This document shows positions 1-8,278 of a stretch of 64,000 nt of DNA, one piece after another (within the stretch, counting starts at the first letter, position 1; every line of letters starts with the position of its first letter). Below the pieces are notes generated by a model. It was not told the origin of the DNA and did no database searches. It saw only the letters and a list, made by a program, of their open reading frames with translations. A program made the translations under genes and the position numbers. Source of the stretch: an uncultured Clostridium sp. (GTDB lineage Bacteria; Bacillota; Clostridia; Lachnospirales; Lachnospiraceae); assembly GCA_947178445.1 (NCBI GenBank), contig CAMWYJ010000010.1, positions 1-64,000 on the forward strand, written 5' to 3'.

Positions 1-20
1 AATGCTTTTTTATTCGATTA

Positions 21-392
21 TTAATTTGATTTCTCTTTTTTTTCATGTTTTATTGTTTCCAGTATATCCTTAAAATTAATCGGTTCCAAAGCTGCCTCTT
101 GTTCCTTTATTTCATCTGCCGAAAGTTCTGTTAAAACTGTCACACTCTCCTTGCATACTGCAAGTGCAAGATATTTTTCACCAATTTTTACAATTTCTAT
201 CACCTTATTATTGGATAAACGAAACACCTCTACTATTTTGATATTGCCTCGTTTATTCATAACACCAGATTGAAAACTTCCTGCAATTCTAGCTGCCAAA
301 TATGCCAGAAAAAGAACAAAAAGAAACAATAAAATTGCACAAATAAGCTGTCCAATACTTTTTAAGCTGGAAGTAGACTGTATAAGATTCAT
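21..392 (-). CDS. fliO: FliO-like flagellar export component
   Basis: The 123-residue product has one N-terminal membrane segment (about residues 13-35) and a short basic cytoplasmic domain, the architecture of FliO/FliZ, which helps assemble the FliP-FliQ-FliR core of the flagellar export gate. Sequence similarity in this family is weak, so the call rests on topology, length and position after cheY, where Bacillus has fliO (fliZ). It starts 2 bases after the cheY stop codon, so translation is probably coupled. fliP is expected next, beyond the window edge. Confidence 0.75.
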   Translation of the reverse strand: MNLIQSTSSLKSIGQLICAILLFLFVLFLAYLAARIAGSFQSGVMNKRGNIKIVEVFRLSNNKVIEIVKIGEKYLALAVCKESVTVLTELSADEIKEQEAALEPINFKDILETIKHEKKEKSN

Positions 393-394
393 AT

Positions 395-757
395 CTACTC
401 GATAGCCTTCTTTACAGCCTCCAAAACGCGGTCTGGCTGGAATGGTTTAACAATAAAATCTCTCGCACCAGACTGGATGCTTTCGATAACCATTGCCTGC
501 TGTCCCATAGCAGAACACATAACAACACTTGCATTTGGATCACTCTCTTTGATTTTCTTAAGAGCCTGGATACCATCCATCTCTGGCATAGTAATATCCA
601 TTAACACCAAATCCGGCTGGGTCTCAGCATATTTTTCAACGGCTTTTGCACCATTTTCAGCCTCACCGGCAATGCTATAACCATTCTTTGTTAAAATGTC
701 TTTAATCATCATTCTCATAAAAGCTGCATCATCACAAATTAAAATACTCTTAGCCAT
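395..757 (-). CDS. cheY: Chemotaxis response regulator CheY
   Basis: A 120-residue single receiver domain with no output domain. The acidic pair D9-D10, the phosphoacceptor D54, the switch residue S82 and the conserved K104 (in VKPF) are all present. Phospho-CheY binds the flagellar switch (FliM, FliY) to change rotation. It lies between fliY and fliO, as in Bacillus subtilis. The start follows a GGAGA box seven bases upstream. Confidence 0.95.
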   Translation of the reverse strand: MAKSILICDDAAFMRMMIKDILTKNGYSIAGEAENGAKAVEKYAETQPDLVLMDITMPEMDGIQALKKIKESDPNASVVMCSAMGQQAMVIESIQSGARDFIVKPFQPDRVLEAVKKAIE

Positions 758-782
758 ATCATATTCTCCATTTCATAAAACT

Positions 783-1970
783 TTATTGTTTAATGATATC
801 AGTTACCCTGATACCAAAGCTTTCTTCAATTACAACAACCTCTCCCTTTGCAACAAGCTTACCATTTACCAATACATCGATTGGTTCACCTGCAATCTTG
901 TCCAGTTCGATAATTGTTCCTGGTGCAAACTCTAAAATCTCTTTAATCGACTTACTCGTTCGTCCCAATTCAACCGTAACCTCTAACGGAACATCCATAA
1001 TCAAATCAATGTTTTCCTGCTGGGTTATCGGATTAAAGGATGCATTAAATGGTTGGAATTGAACAGGTTGTACTTGCACATCCTGTACCGGCGGCGCATA
1101 ATTATATGGCATCCCCTGTCCCATCATTGGCATTTGTCCCATTGGTGGCATCTGTCCCATCATCGGCTGTCCCATTGGAGGAACCTGTGCTGCCATTGGT
1201 TGACCTTGTGGTGCTCCAGCATCCACTGATGGTGGCGGTGTTGCCGGTGTCTCCTCCTTGACATCTTCCTTCGCCTGCTCGTCTTCCTGGTTGGAATCAA
1301 ATATTGAATATAATTCTTTTGCCAACTCAATTGGATATAGCTGCATGATTGAACTGTCAACCAAATCTCCAATTTCCATTTTAAAGAAAACCCTAACAAA
1401 CGATTCTGTTTTCGTAAACCCTACCTTTGATTCATCCGCTTCATCTGAGAGATCAACAAGCTCTGCAGAAGGCGGTGAAATATCTACCATACGGTTTAAC
1501 ATAGAAGATAATGATGTTGCAGATGAGCCCATCATTTGATTCATGGCCTCACAAATTGCACTTAAGTGAAGCTCAGACAATTCATCTACTAAATTAGTGC
1601 CATCTCCTCCCATCATCAAATCTGTTATTACTTTAACATCATCTTCGCGAAGAATCAAGACATTATTGCCATCAATTCCTGCTTTATAAGAAATATTTAT
1701 GAAGACACAAGGTCGTTCATATTCAGCCGCAAGCTCGTCCCATGTACTTATCGTTACAGTCGGTGTCGTTATTGTAACCTTCTGATTCACGAGGGAATAA
1801 AGTGTTGTAGCAGCAGTACCCATACAGATATTTGAAATCTCGCCAATTGCATCACACTCATCCGCACTTAAAGGACTACTACTAGAAGAACCTGGGGCTG
1901 TATCACCCGCATCGCCACCCGTATTGCCAAGCAATGCATTTATTTCTTCTTGTGATAACATTCCATCCAT
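783..1970 (-). CDS. fliY: Flagellar motor switch protein FliY (FliN with CheC-like phosphatase domain)
   Basis: A 395-residue protein in three parts. The N-terminus has a short MLSQEEINALL motif of the type that binds phospho-CheY. The CheC-like domain carries two E-x2-N phosphatase signatures (around ECDAIGEISNI and ICEAMNQMMG). The C-terminal SpoA/FliN domain (about 315-395) forms the C-ring. The linker (about 250-300) is rich in Met, Pro, Gln and Gly. FliY is expected to dephosphorylate CheY-P and to form the lower C-ring with FliM. It lies 4 bases after fliM and before cheY. Confidence 0.93.
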   Translation of the reverse strand: MDGMLSQEEINALLGNTGGDAGDTAPGSSSSSPLSADECDAIGEISNICMGTAATTLYSLVNQKVTITTPTVTISTWDELAAEYERPCVFINISYKAGIDGNNVLILREDDVKVITDLMMGGDGTNLVDELSELHLSAICEAMNQMMGSSATSLSSMLNRMVDISPPSAELVDLSDEADESKVGFTKTESFVRVFFKMEIGDLVDSSIMQLYPIELAKELYSIFDSNQEDEQAKEDVKEETPATPPPSVDAGAPQGQPMAAQVPPMGQPMMGQMPPMGQMPMMGQGMPYNYAPPVQDVQVQPVQFQPFNASFNPITQQENIDLIMDVPLEVTVELGRTSKSIKEILEFAPGTIIELDKIAGEPIDVLVNGKLVAKGEVVVIEESFGIRVTDIIKQ

Positions 1971-1974
1971 GTTC

Positions 1975-2952
1975 CTACTCCTCTCTTATTATTTCTGTTA
2001 CCTTCACAGCATAATTTTCATTGCCGGAACCCGGTAACGCTTTAAATTTAACAATATTACCAACATACACATCCAGTTCTTCATCAACATGGGAATCCAG
2101 TTTAATAATATCGCCAACTTGCAAATTAATAAAATCCATAACCGAAATACTGCTTTTACCAAGCAGGGTTTTAATCGGTATCTGCGCTTTGTTGATGATG
2201 GTTTCAATAGCCTCATCATAAGCCTCTTCATCCTTTGTCTGCATCGTTGAAAACCAGTACTTGGTATTCAATTTATCCATAACATCCTCCAATGTCATAA
2301 ACGGCAGACAAACATTCATCAGACCTTCCACATTTCCTATTGTAACATTAATCGTTATGATTGCAATCATTTCACTCGGTGATATAATCTGGGCAAACTG
2401 TGAATTCGTCTCTATCCGTTCCAACCTTGGATGTATTTCTATTACATTTTGCCACGGTTCGCGAAGTAAATCAACCAAAATCGTAAAGATTCTTTCTAAT
2501 ACGCTTAATTCAATCTCCGAATAGTCACGTGGTTTATCAAGCGGTTCCCCCATTCCACCCAACATACGGTCTATAATCGTAAAGCCTAAGTTGGAGGCTA
2601 ACTCAATAATAATCGTTCCCTGCAGTGGGGAAAAATTGACAATTCCAAGCAAAACCGGATTCGACAACGCATTTGAAAACTCAGAGTAAGTAACTGCTTC
2701 CGAATTCATCACATCGATCTGAACATTTTTACGAAGATAAGCTGGAAAATTACTGGATACCAGTCTTCCGAAATGTTCAAAAATAATCTCCAACGTCCTT
2801 AAATGTTCTTTTGAAAATTTGGCAGGTCTTGCGAAATCATATTCTTTAATTTTGACGGCTGGATCATCATTCATCTCTTCAACGTCTAACTCACCAGAAC
2901 TTAATTGTTTGAGCAAAGCATCAATCTCATTTTGAGATAACACATCTGCCAT
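1975..2952 (-). CDS. fliM: Flagellar motor switch protein FliM
   Basis: A 325-residue FliM of normal length. The N-terminal VLSQNEIDALLKQL motif binds phospho-CheY, the middle domain (about 45-230) is CheC-like without a clear phosphatase signature, and the C-terminal SpoA domain (about 245-320) contacts FliY/FliN. It lies between fliL and fliY with small gaps. The start follows a strong GGAGGTGA box. Confidence 0.95.
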   Translation of the reverse strand: MADVLSQNEIDALLKQLSSGELDVEEMNDDPAVKIKEYDFARPAKFSKEHLRTLEIIFEHFGRLVSSNFPAYLRKNVQIDVMNSEAVTYSEFSNALSNPVLLGIVNFSPLQGTIIIELASNLGFTIIDRMLGGMGEPLDKPRDYSEIELSVLERIFTILVDLLREPWQNVIEIHPRLERIETNSQFAQIISPSEMIAIITINVTIGNVEGLMNVCLPFMTLEDVMDKLNTKYWFSTMQTKDEEAYDEAIETIINKAQIPIKTLLGKSSISVMDFINLQVGDIIKLDSHVDEELDVYVGNIVKFKALPGSGNENYAVKVTEIIREE

Positions 2953-2996
2953 TTCCTCACCTCCAATAGTCTAGTCATACATTTCTTCTATATATA

Positions 2997-3506
2997 CTAT
3001 TGAAGTGTAAATTTGCTAAATGAAACACTGTATATACAGTCTGTAGCATACTTTTTCTGCAAATCATCCAAAATCTTTTCTTTAATCTTTTCCTGTGTTG
3101 CCTGATCACTAATCTCATCATATGTGTAGGTTTGAATAATATTTCTCGCCTCATCAAACACAACACCAGATGCATCTGTCAATGCGACATTCAAATCCTC
3201 ATAATCCTTCGAAGCACTGTTCAATCCAAGTGTTAAACCAACCTGTACAAAATGCTTATCACCGCTTCCATCGTCCTTTAGATTCACAACCTGTGCGTCC
3301 ACACTATAGGTTGCCATATCCTTAAGTGATACAGTAGGTTGTGCATTGTCGCTTTTCAATTCCAGACTCAATACAGATGCAATATCTGTAATCAGGCTGT
3401 TTACCTTCTTTGCCGATGGCATACAGACAAATACAATAATGATATTCAATATCAAATTCACTACACATAATGCCAGTATAATAACTGTAATTAAATTCTT
3501 TCTCAT
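2997..3506 (-). CDS. fliL: FliL-like flagellar basal body protein
   Basis: A 169-residue protein with a single N-terminal membrane segment (about residues 6-28) followed by an extracytoplasmic domain, as in FliL, which surrounds the stator and supports torque. The domain is diverged; position between motB and fliM is the main support. The start has a GGAGAAGGAT ribosome site. A generic flagellar membrane protein is the alternative. Confidence 0.75.
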   Translation of the reverse strand: MRKNLITVIILALCVVNLILNIIIVFVCMPSAKKVNSLITDIASVLSLELKSDNAQPTVSLKDMATYSVDAQVVNLKDDGSGDKHFVQVGLTLGLNSASKDYEDLNVALTDASGVVFDEARNIIQTYTYDEISDQATQEKIKEKILDDLQKKYATDCIYSVSFSKFTLQ

Positions 3507-3515
3507 ATCCTTCTC

Positions 3516-4472
3516 CTATTCTATCATCGTTTCTGTATCAGAATTCAACTGATTATATATCTTTATGGAAACTCTACGGTTCTTTGCCCTGCCCTCTTCT
3601 GTATCATTTGAGGCAACCGGACGATTTTCACCATAGCCTGCCACTTTCATATTCGCTTTTTCCAGATTTGTCTGCTCCATAACATATTCATACACCTTTG
3701 TTGCCCTAGCAGTGGAAAGATAAAGGTTGCTTTCATACCTCGAATTGTGAATCGGTATATTATCAGTATGCCCTTCTATCTCAATCACACATTTTTTATA
3801 TTTTCCAAGAATCGAGGCAACCTTTTGCATAAACATCCTTGCATCTTCCCGGATTTCTGCCTGTCCGGCATCAAAAAGAATTGCACCATTCAAATCCAGC
3901 GAAACATATTGTGAATTAAAATCCATCACAACCTTATCTTCAATGTTATAGGATTCTGTCATTTCTGATATTTCATCATACATCTGCTCCGACTGCTCTA
4001 AGCCATACATATCAAGCTGTTCCTTTAATTCATTCGTAGAAAGTTCTTCTTTTCCCTTATTCATGGAACTCTCATCAAGCACTTCCTCCGTATTCGGTTC
4101 AATACTGTCAGGCTGATTCGAACTGTCACTGGTTCCATCATCTGCACCCGTTGCAGATAAATCCTGATTATTTCCTTTTACTTCAGACGACACACCAATA
4201 TGCTCTAAAAATGACTCAATACCCGGGAGCTGTGTTACGCCACCCGAAACAATCGGTCCTGCCTCTAAAGAAACCGACCCGGCTTCCAAAATACTAAAAC
4301 TCATATCATTAAAAGAAGCCATAATCTGCTGAATCTTTCCTTCATCCATAGTAGAACTTGCAAAAAGCAACACAAAGAAACACAAGAGCAGATTCATCAA
4401 GTCACTAAATGTAGACATCCACGCCGGAGAGCCTTCGTCTGGCGGCGTTTCCCTTTTTTTTGCCATAATCAT
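3516..4472 (-). CDS. motB: Flagellar stator protein MotB
   Basis: A 318-residue stator subunit. One membrane segment (about 24-42) carries the ion-binding aspartate D24 in the FSDLMNLL motif. An acidic, Ser-rich plug/linker follows, then an OmpA-like peptidoglycan-binding domain (about 190-305) with EGHTDNIPI and AKNRRVSI motifs. The start codon overlaps the motA stop in an ATGA, so both subunits are translationally coupled. Proton versus sodium use cannot be settled from the sequence. Confidence 0.95.
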   Translation of the reverse strand: MIMAKKRETPPDEGSPAWMSTFSDLMNLLLCFFVLLFASSTMDEGKIQQIMASFNDMSFSILEAGSVSLEAGPIVSGGVTQLPGIESFLEHIGVSSEVKGNNQDLSATGADDGTSDSSNQPDSIEPNTEEVLDESSMNKGKEELSTNELKEQLDMYGLEQSEQMYDEISEMTESYNIEDKVVMDFNSQYVSLDLNGAILFDAGQAEIREDARMFMQKVASILGKYKKCVIEIEGHTDNIPIHNSRYESNLYLSTARATKVYEYVMEQTNLEKANMKVAGYGENRPVASNDTEEGRAKNRRVSIKIYNQLNSDTETMIE

Positions 4473-5263
4473 TCACCATCCTCTGTCATTCCATCTCGCA
4501 TGCTAGGATCTAAGAAAGACTTTAATTTTTCCTCAATAACACGAGGATTTTCACCTGCCTGTATTGATAATAATCCTTCTATCATAATCTCTTTCAACTG
4601 CATTTCAGAATCATTGTTAAGCGCTAATTTACCAGCTACCGGAGCACTCAGCCAGTTTGCAATAAAAGAACCATAAAATGTTGTAATCAGGGCCACCGCC
4701 ATATTCGGACCGATGGAATCCGGATCTGACAAATCTTTAAGCATCAAAACCAAACCAATCAATGTACCAATCATACCCCAGGCAGGTCCCATGGCACCAA
4801 CCTGTTTCCAGAAAGCAATATTTTTTTGGTGTCTTGCATCTGTGTTTATCAGTTCTGCCTCCAAAATTCCCCTGACAAGCTCTGGATCCGTACCATCTAC
4901 AATCAGCATAATTCCCTTTTTCATAAAAGGATCTTCCAGGTTATTTGCTGATTCCTCCAATGCCAGAAGACCTTCCTTTCTGGCAATGTTAGACAATTCT
5001 ATAATCTGCTTGATCGTTCCCACAACATCATAGTTCGGAACCTTAAAAATTAATGCCATTGACTTAATACCGGCAATAAAGCCCTGCATAGGGTAACTCG
5101 CCATAACCGCACCAATTGTACCACCAAAGGTAATCAATAACGATGGAACATCCCAAAAAGACATAATCTTTCCAAAATCAACTCCAGTGTCTTTACTATA
5201 TACCATACCAAATATCATTAAAGCAAATCCTAATACTAAACCAACTATCGATGCTATATCCAA
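4469..5263 (-). CDS. motA: Flagellar stator protein MotA
   Basis: About 264 residues with four predicted membrane segments and a large cytoplasmic loop, the usual MotA/PomA plan; with MotB it forms the ion-driven stator. No ATG is available. I prefer the TTG at 5263, which gives the family-like start MDIASIVGLV and has a GAGGTGGAG ribosome site; an in-frame GTG at 5272 would add three residues but lacks a site. It lies between flbD and motB, whereas Bacillus keeps motAB elsewhere. Confidence 0.93.
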   Translation of the reverse strand: MDIASIVGLVLGFALMIFGMVYSKDTGVDFGKIMSFWDVPSLLITFGGTIGAVMASYPMQGFIAGIKSMALIFKVPNYDVVGTIKQIIELSNIARKEGLLALEESANNLEDPFMKKGIMLIVDGTDPELVRGILEAELINTDARHQKNIAFWKQVGAMGPAWGMIGTLIGLVLMLKDLSDPDSIGPNMAVALITTFYGSFIANWLSAPVAGKLALNNDSEMQLKEIMIEGLLSIQAGENPRVIEEKLKSFLDPSMRDGMTEDGE

Positions 5264-5408
5264 TGTCTCCACCTCACTAAACTATAATAAATCAAGGTTT
5301 CCTTAAAAAAGAACCCTTTTCAAAATAACCTGTATAATTGTATCACAATTCAAAAAAATATTCTACATAAATTTACACAAGAATACAATTTTTATTATAA
5401 CTCATGTT

Positions 5409-5609
5409 CTATACCTGATTATCCCATGCCCGATAGATTTCTCTCTTATAAGATATTACTAAATTTGCGACCTCTTGTCTACTCTCTTTCACAATAATTT
5501 TTTTACCGGTAGCAAGAGAAACCACTGTGTCAGGAGTTTCTTCCACAAATTCTATCAAATCTGCATTCACCGTAAATTTCATTTCATTCAATTTTGTAAG
5601 TTCAATCAT
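5409..5609 (-). CDS. flbD: FlbD/SwrD-family flagellar protein
   Basis: A 66-residue protein starting MIELTKLN, the hallmark of the FlbD/SwrD (YlzI) family found after flgE; the Bacillus member raises flagellar motor power for swarming. The start at 5609 is preceded by GAGG at the right distance; the longer in-frame extension has no ribosome site. It lies after a strong hairpin that ends the flgE transcript and has its own likely promoter, so it appears to head the motAB-fliLMY-cheY block. Confidence 0.88.
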   Translation of the reverse strand: MIELTKLNEMKFTVNADLIEFVEETPDTVVSLATGKKIIVKESRQEVANLVISYKREIYRAWDNQV

Positions 5610-5644
5610 CCTTCTACCTCTACTGTACAAATTTCAATAATATC

Positions 5645-5673
5645 ATTATAACAGAAAAGAGACCATTGCACAA
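5645..5673 (-). promoter_or_regulatory. Probable sigma-A promoter for flbD-motAB-fliLMY block
   Basis: On the minus strand a TTGTGC -35 box and a TATAAT -10 box are 17 bases apart, starting about 36 bases upstream of flbD. The -35 lies inside the terminator-like hairpin that follows flgE, so termination and re-initiation sites overlap. Confidence 0.55.
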
Positions 5674-5703
5674 TTGTATTTCAATTCCAATTACAATGGT
5701 CTC
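5659..5703 (-). terminator. Hairpin after flgE
   Basis: Perfect 10-base arms (GAGACCATTG / CAATGGTCTC) enclose a 25-base loop and are followed on the minus strand by TTTT. It sits about 20 bases past the flgE stop codon, consistent with an intrinsic, perhaps partial, terminator. Confidence 0.6.
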
Positions 5704-5724
5704 CCTAAATATTATCTTTTCATA

Positions 5725-7104
5725 TTATCTCTTCAAATTAACAAGCTCTTCAATCAGGGTATCTGACACCGTGATAATTCTGGAATTTGCCTGGAAACCT
5801 CTCTGCGTTACGATCATCTCTGTAAATTCCTGAGATAAGTCAACATTGGACATTTCCAAAACACCCTGTGTCATAGTTTCACCGGTATCCGCAATCGTCT
5901 GTCCGATTCCGTCAAACTCTCCGGAGGCCTTCGTTTCCTTATACAAATTGCCTCCAATCGCCTCAAGACCAGCCGGATTCACGAAATTTGCAACACAAAT
6001 CTGTCCGAGAAGCTTATTGATACCATTATCATAGATACCATAAATCCTACCCTGTGTATCGATACTGACATCTGTCATCTTGCCGACCTTACGACCTGCC
6101 CCTAAAGCGGTATTATCCTTTGCACCTCTGTGAGTCTCCGGATTACTTTCTCCACTCTTTGATGCATACATATGTAAGGAAGAACAATCTATTTCAATAC
6201 TCATAACAGGCGGATCCTGAGTCGGATCCTGGAATACATTACCATCTACCGCTGGGTTTTTGCTGGCGATAGTTAAATTCGTTGCCAGTGCTCCTACAAT
6301 GCCTCCCATACCGACAAAATCACCGGAATTTCTATCAAACTGAATAGTTGTATTCGACAGTGCTGCTGTATATTTACCATTGGTCGGATCAATAATATTA
6401 ACATTATTCACATCCTTAATCGAATCAACTGCAATATTATATGCGCTCGGATCACTCGGTGATTGCGTGATTTTAAGCTTAACGGTATAACTGTTACCCA
6501 AATTATCATAAATAGATACTGTCGTTGAAACGCCATCTGCTGTTGTCAATCTGGCATCCGTTTGAACAATATTACCTGTCATATAGGTCTTCGATGTCAT
6601 TTCCGGCGGCGCCGTCTGATTTTCAACTGCTTCCGGCCGTAATGCCGAAACCGTATCTCTACGAATTTGTGTAGGATCATCTGGGTCAACCTGCCAGCCC
6701 ATTACCAAATCACCGGAACCATTTACCAAGTTACCGGCATCATCTGTATTAAATGCACCAACCTTCGTAAAATAATTGACACCATTACGGTTTACAACGA
6801 AAAATGAACTGCCGTTGATCATCAAATCATATGGATTATTCGTTGACTGTGCAGATCCTGCTCCCTGTGATACAGTAATCGTTGCCACATTTGTACCTAA
6901 ACCAATCTGTTTTGCATTGGTACCACCGCTTGTTGTCGTAGATGCCGTTGCGGATTGTGTTGTCTGATAAAGTACATCCTTGAATAATACTGAACTTGAT
7001 TTGAAACCTACCGTATTTACATTCGCTATATTATTACCAATTACATCCATTTTCGTCTGGTGTGTCTTAAGTCCCGATACACCAGAGTAAAGTGATCTCA
7101 TCAT
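5725..7104 (-). CDS. flgE: Flagellar hook protein FlgE
   Basis: A 459-residue hook protein. The N-terminus (SLYSGVSGL, then IGNNIANVNTVGFK) and the C-terminus (DLSQEFTEMIVTQRGFQANS) are the paired coiled-coil flagellar rod/hook signatures, with hook domains between. It polymerises into the hook outside the cell after export. It is preceded by flgD and a small flagellar gene, and followed by flbD, as in Bacillus. The start has a perfect AGGAGGT site. Confidence 0.95.
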   Translation of the reverse strand: MMRSLYSGVSGLKTHQTKMDVIGNNIANVNTVGFKSSSVLFKDVLYQTTQSATASTTTSGGTNAKQIGLGTNVATITVSQGAGSAQSTNNPYDLMINGSSFFVVNRNGVNYFTKVGAFNTDDAGNLVNGSGDLVMGWQVDPDDPTQIRRDTVSALRPEAVENQTAPPEMTSKTYMTGNIVQTDARLTTADGVSTTVSIYDNLGNSYTVKLKITQSPSDPSAYNIAVDSIKDVNNVNIIDPTNGKYTAALSNTTIQFDRNSGDFVGMGGIVGALATNLTIASKNPAVDGNVFQDPTQDPPVMSIEIDCSSLHMYASKSGESNPETHRGAKDNTALGAGRKVGKMTDVSIDTQGRIYGIYDNGINKLLGQICVANFVNPAGLEAIGGNLYKETKASGEFDGIGQTIADTGETMTQGVLEMSNVDLSQEFTEMIVTQRGFQANSRIITVSDTLIEELVNLKR

Positions 7105-7178
7105 AATTTTTGACCTCCTAATTTTTTGATGTTTATCCCATCTGTCATTCCGGGATATCTAGCCTCCCAAAGGTCCAG

Positions 7179-7580
7179 CTATACAATAACTGCTCCATCA
7201 ATATTTGTAAACACATTGCTGTCATTGGTATCTTGATCCATCGCAGTAATTACCGTATTGTTTTTAATGTTAACAATAAATGCAATGTTGTCCATCATGA
7301 CCAATGATTCTTTAATACTCTTTTCTTTTGCCTGCCTGATACCACTATTAAGTCTCTCCATCTGCTCATCATTTAAATTGATATTCCTGCTTGCCAGACG
7401 AGCATTCGCATGCTTTGAAAATATTACTTCATCGGAAATACTGCTTTCACTTGCCTTGATAAGCATCTCTTCAAAAGATATCGTTGTTTTTTTCTCAGCC
7501 TGCCTTTCAGTTTTATAGTTCATCAGGTAGGTATCTTTCATCTGCTCAATTGACACAAATGAATTCTGTAAACGGTCCAT
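7179..7580 (-). CDS. Small flagellar operon protein (between flgD and flgE)
   Basis: A 133-residue soluble protein resembling the small conserved 'flagellar operon protein' that sits between flgD and flgE in many Firmicutes. A central FSKHANARLASRNINL motif (about 53-68) and predicted mixed helix/strand content are visible; there is no signal peptide. Its biochemical role is not established. The start has a GGGGAGA site. Confidence 0.75.
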   Translation of the reverse strand: MDRLQNSFVSIEQMKDTYLMNYKTERQAEKKTTISFEEMLIKASESSISDEVIFSKHANARLASRNINLNDEQMERLNSGIRQAKEKSIKESLVMMDNIAFIVNIKNNTVITAMDQDTNDSNVFTNIDGAVIV

Positions 7581-7604
7581 GTTTATCTCCCCTTTTCCAT
7601 AAGG

Positions 7605-8216
7605 TTATACATTTTCAGTTCCATCTGTTTTATTCCCATCACCGTTATTTATTTCAGAAGAACCACTTCCTTCTGTCTTCCCGTTATCTGTTTCAGAAGA
7701 ACCACTTCCTTCTGTTTTCCCGTTATCTGTGCTTGGTGTCTCAGAATTTCTGGAAATATATTCAAGATAATCCAGACTGACAACCGAATCCAGATAATCG
7801 GAATCATAATACTGATCTTTAATGGAAAAATATGTTTTGCCTCCATTAATTGTAACGTAATCCACAAGACCACTGATTTGGTTAATATTTCCTGCAGTAT
7901 CCGGAACATTTAAAATCACATACTGTCCTGCTAAGTTCAGTGCACGGTTGTTAGAGAAAGTCTGATTGATATTCTGTAATTCTTCTACACTTGAAAACTG
8001 TGCCAACTGTGACATATACTCCGTATTACTGGTCGGCTCTAATGGATCCTGATACTGCATCTGTGCAACTAGTAACTGCAAGAAAGCATCCTTGTCAAGA
8101 GAACTATTCGATTTTCCACTGCTCTTGCTTGCTGCCGCTGCCGCCTTCGTCGTATCAATTGCTTTTGTGTTCGTATTCGTTGTGTCTGTTGAACCAATAC
8201 CCATTGTTGATGCCAT
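7605..8216 (-). CDS. flgD: Flagellar hook-capping protein FlgD
   Basis: About 203 residues. The conserved N-terminal core DKDAFLQLLVAQMQYQDPLEP identifies FlgD, the scaffold that caps the growing hook. The start at 8216 is seven bases after AGGAGG; the upstream ATG at 8222 is too close to the site. The C-terminus carries two and a half copies of a 13-residue Gly/Ser/Thr/Asn repeat, an unusual low-complexity tail. Confidence 0.92.
   Translation of the reverse strand: MASTMGIGSTDTTNTNTKAIDTTKAAAAASKSSGKSNSSLDKDAFLQLLVAQMQYQDPLEPTSNTEYMSQLAQFSSVEELQNINQTFSNNRALNLAGQYVILNVPDTAGNINQISGLVDYVTINGGKTYFSIKDQYYDSDYLDSVVSLDYLEYISRNSETPSTDNGKTEGSGSSETDNGKTEGSGSSEINNGDGNKTDGTENV
7652..7729 (-). repeat. 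Tandem 39-bp repeat in the 3' end of flgD
   Basis: Two adjacent 39-base units (7652-7690 and 7691-7729) differ by single bases and encode DNGKTEGSGSSET-like peptides; a degenerate partial unit follows toward the stop codon. The unit is in frame, so copy-number change would keep FlgD readable. Confidence 0.85.
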
Positions 8217-8278
8217 ACGCATACCTCCTTTTTCTTTACTGTAATGTATATCGGAAACACGACCGGATTGCTTAACCC

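Noticed and set aside
1049-1539. Frames opposite fliY
   Set aside because: They follow the Pro/Met/Gln-rich linker codons of fliY in other frames and have no independent signals.
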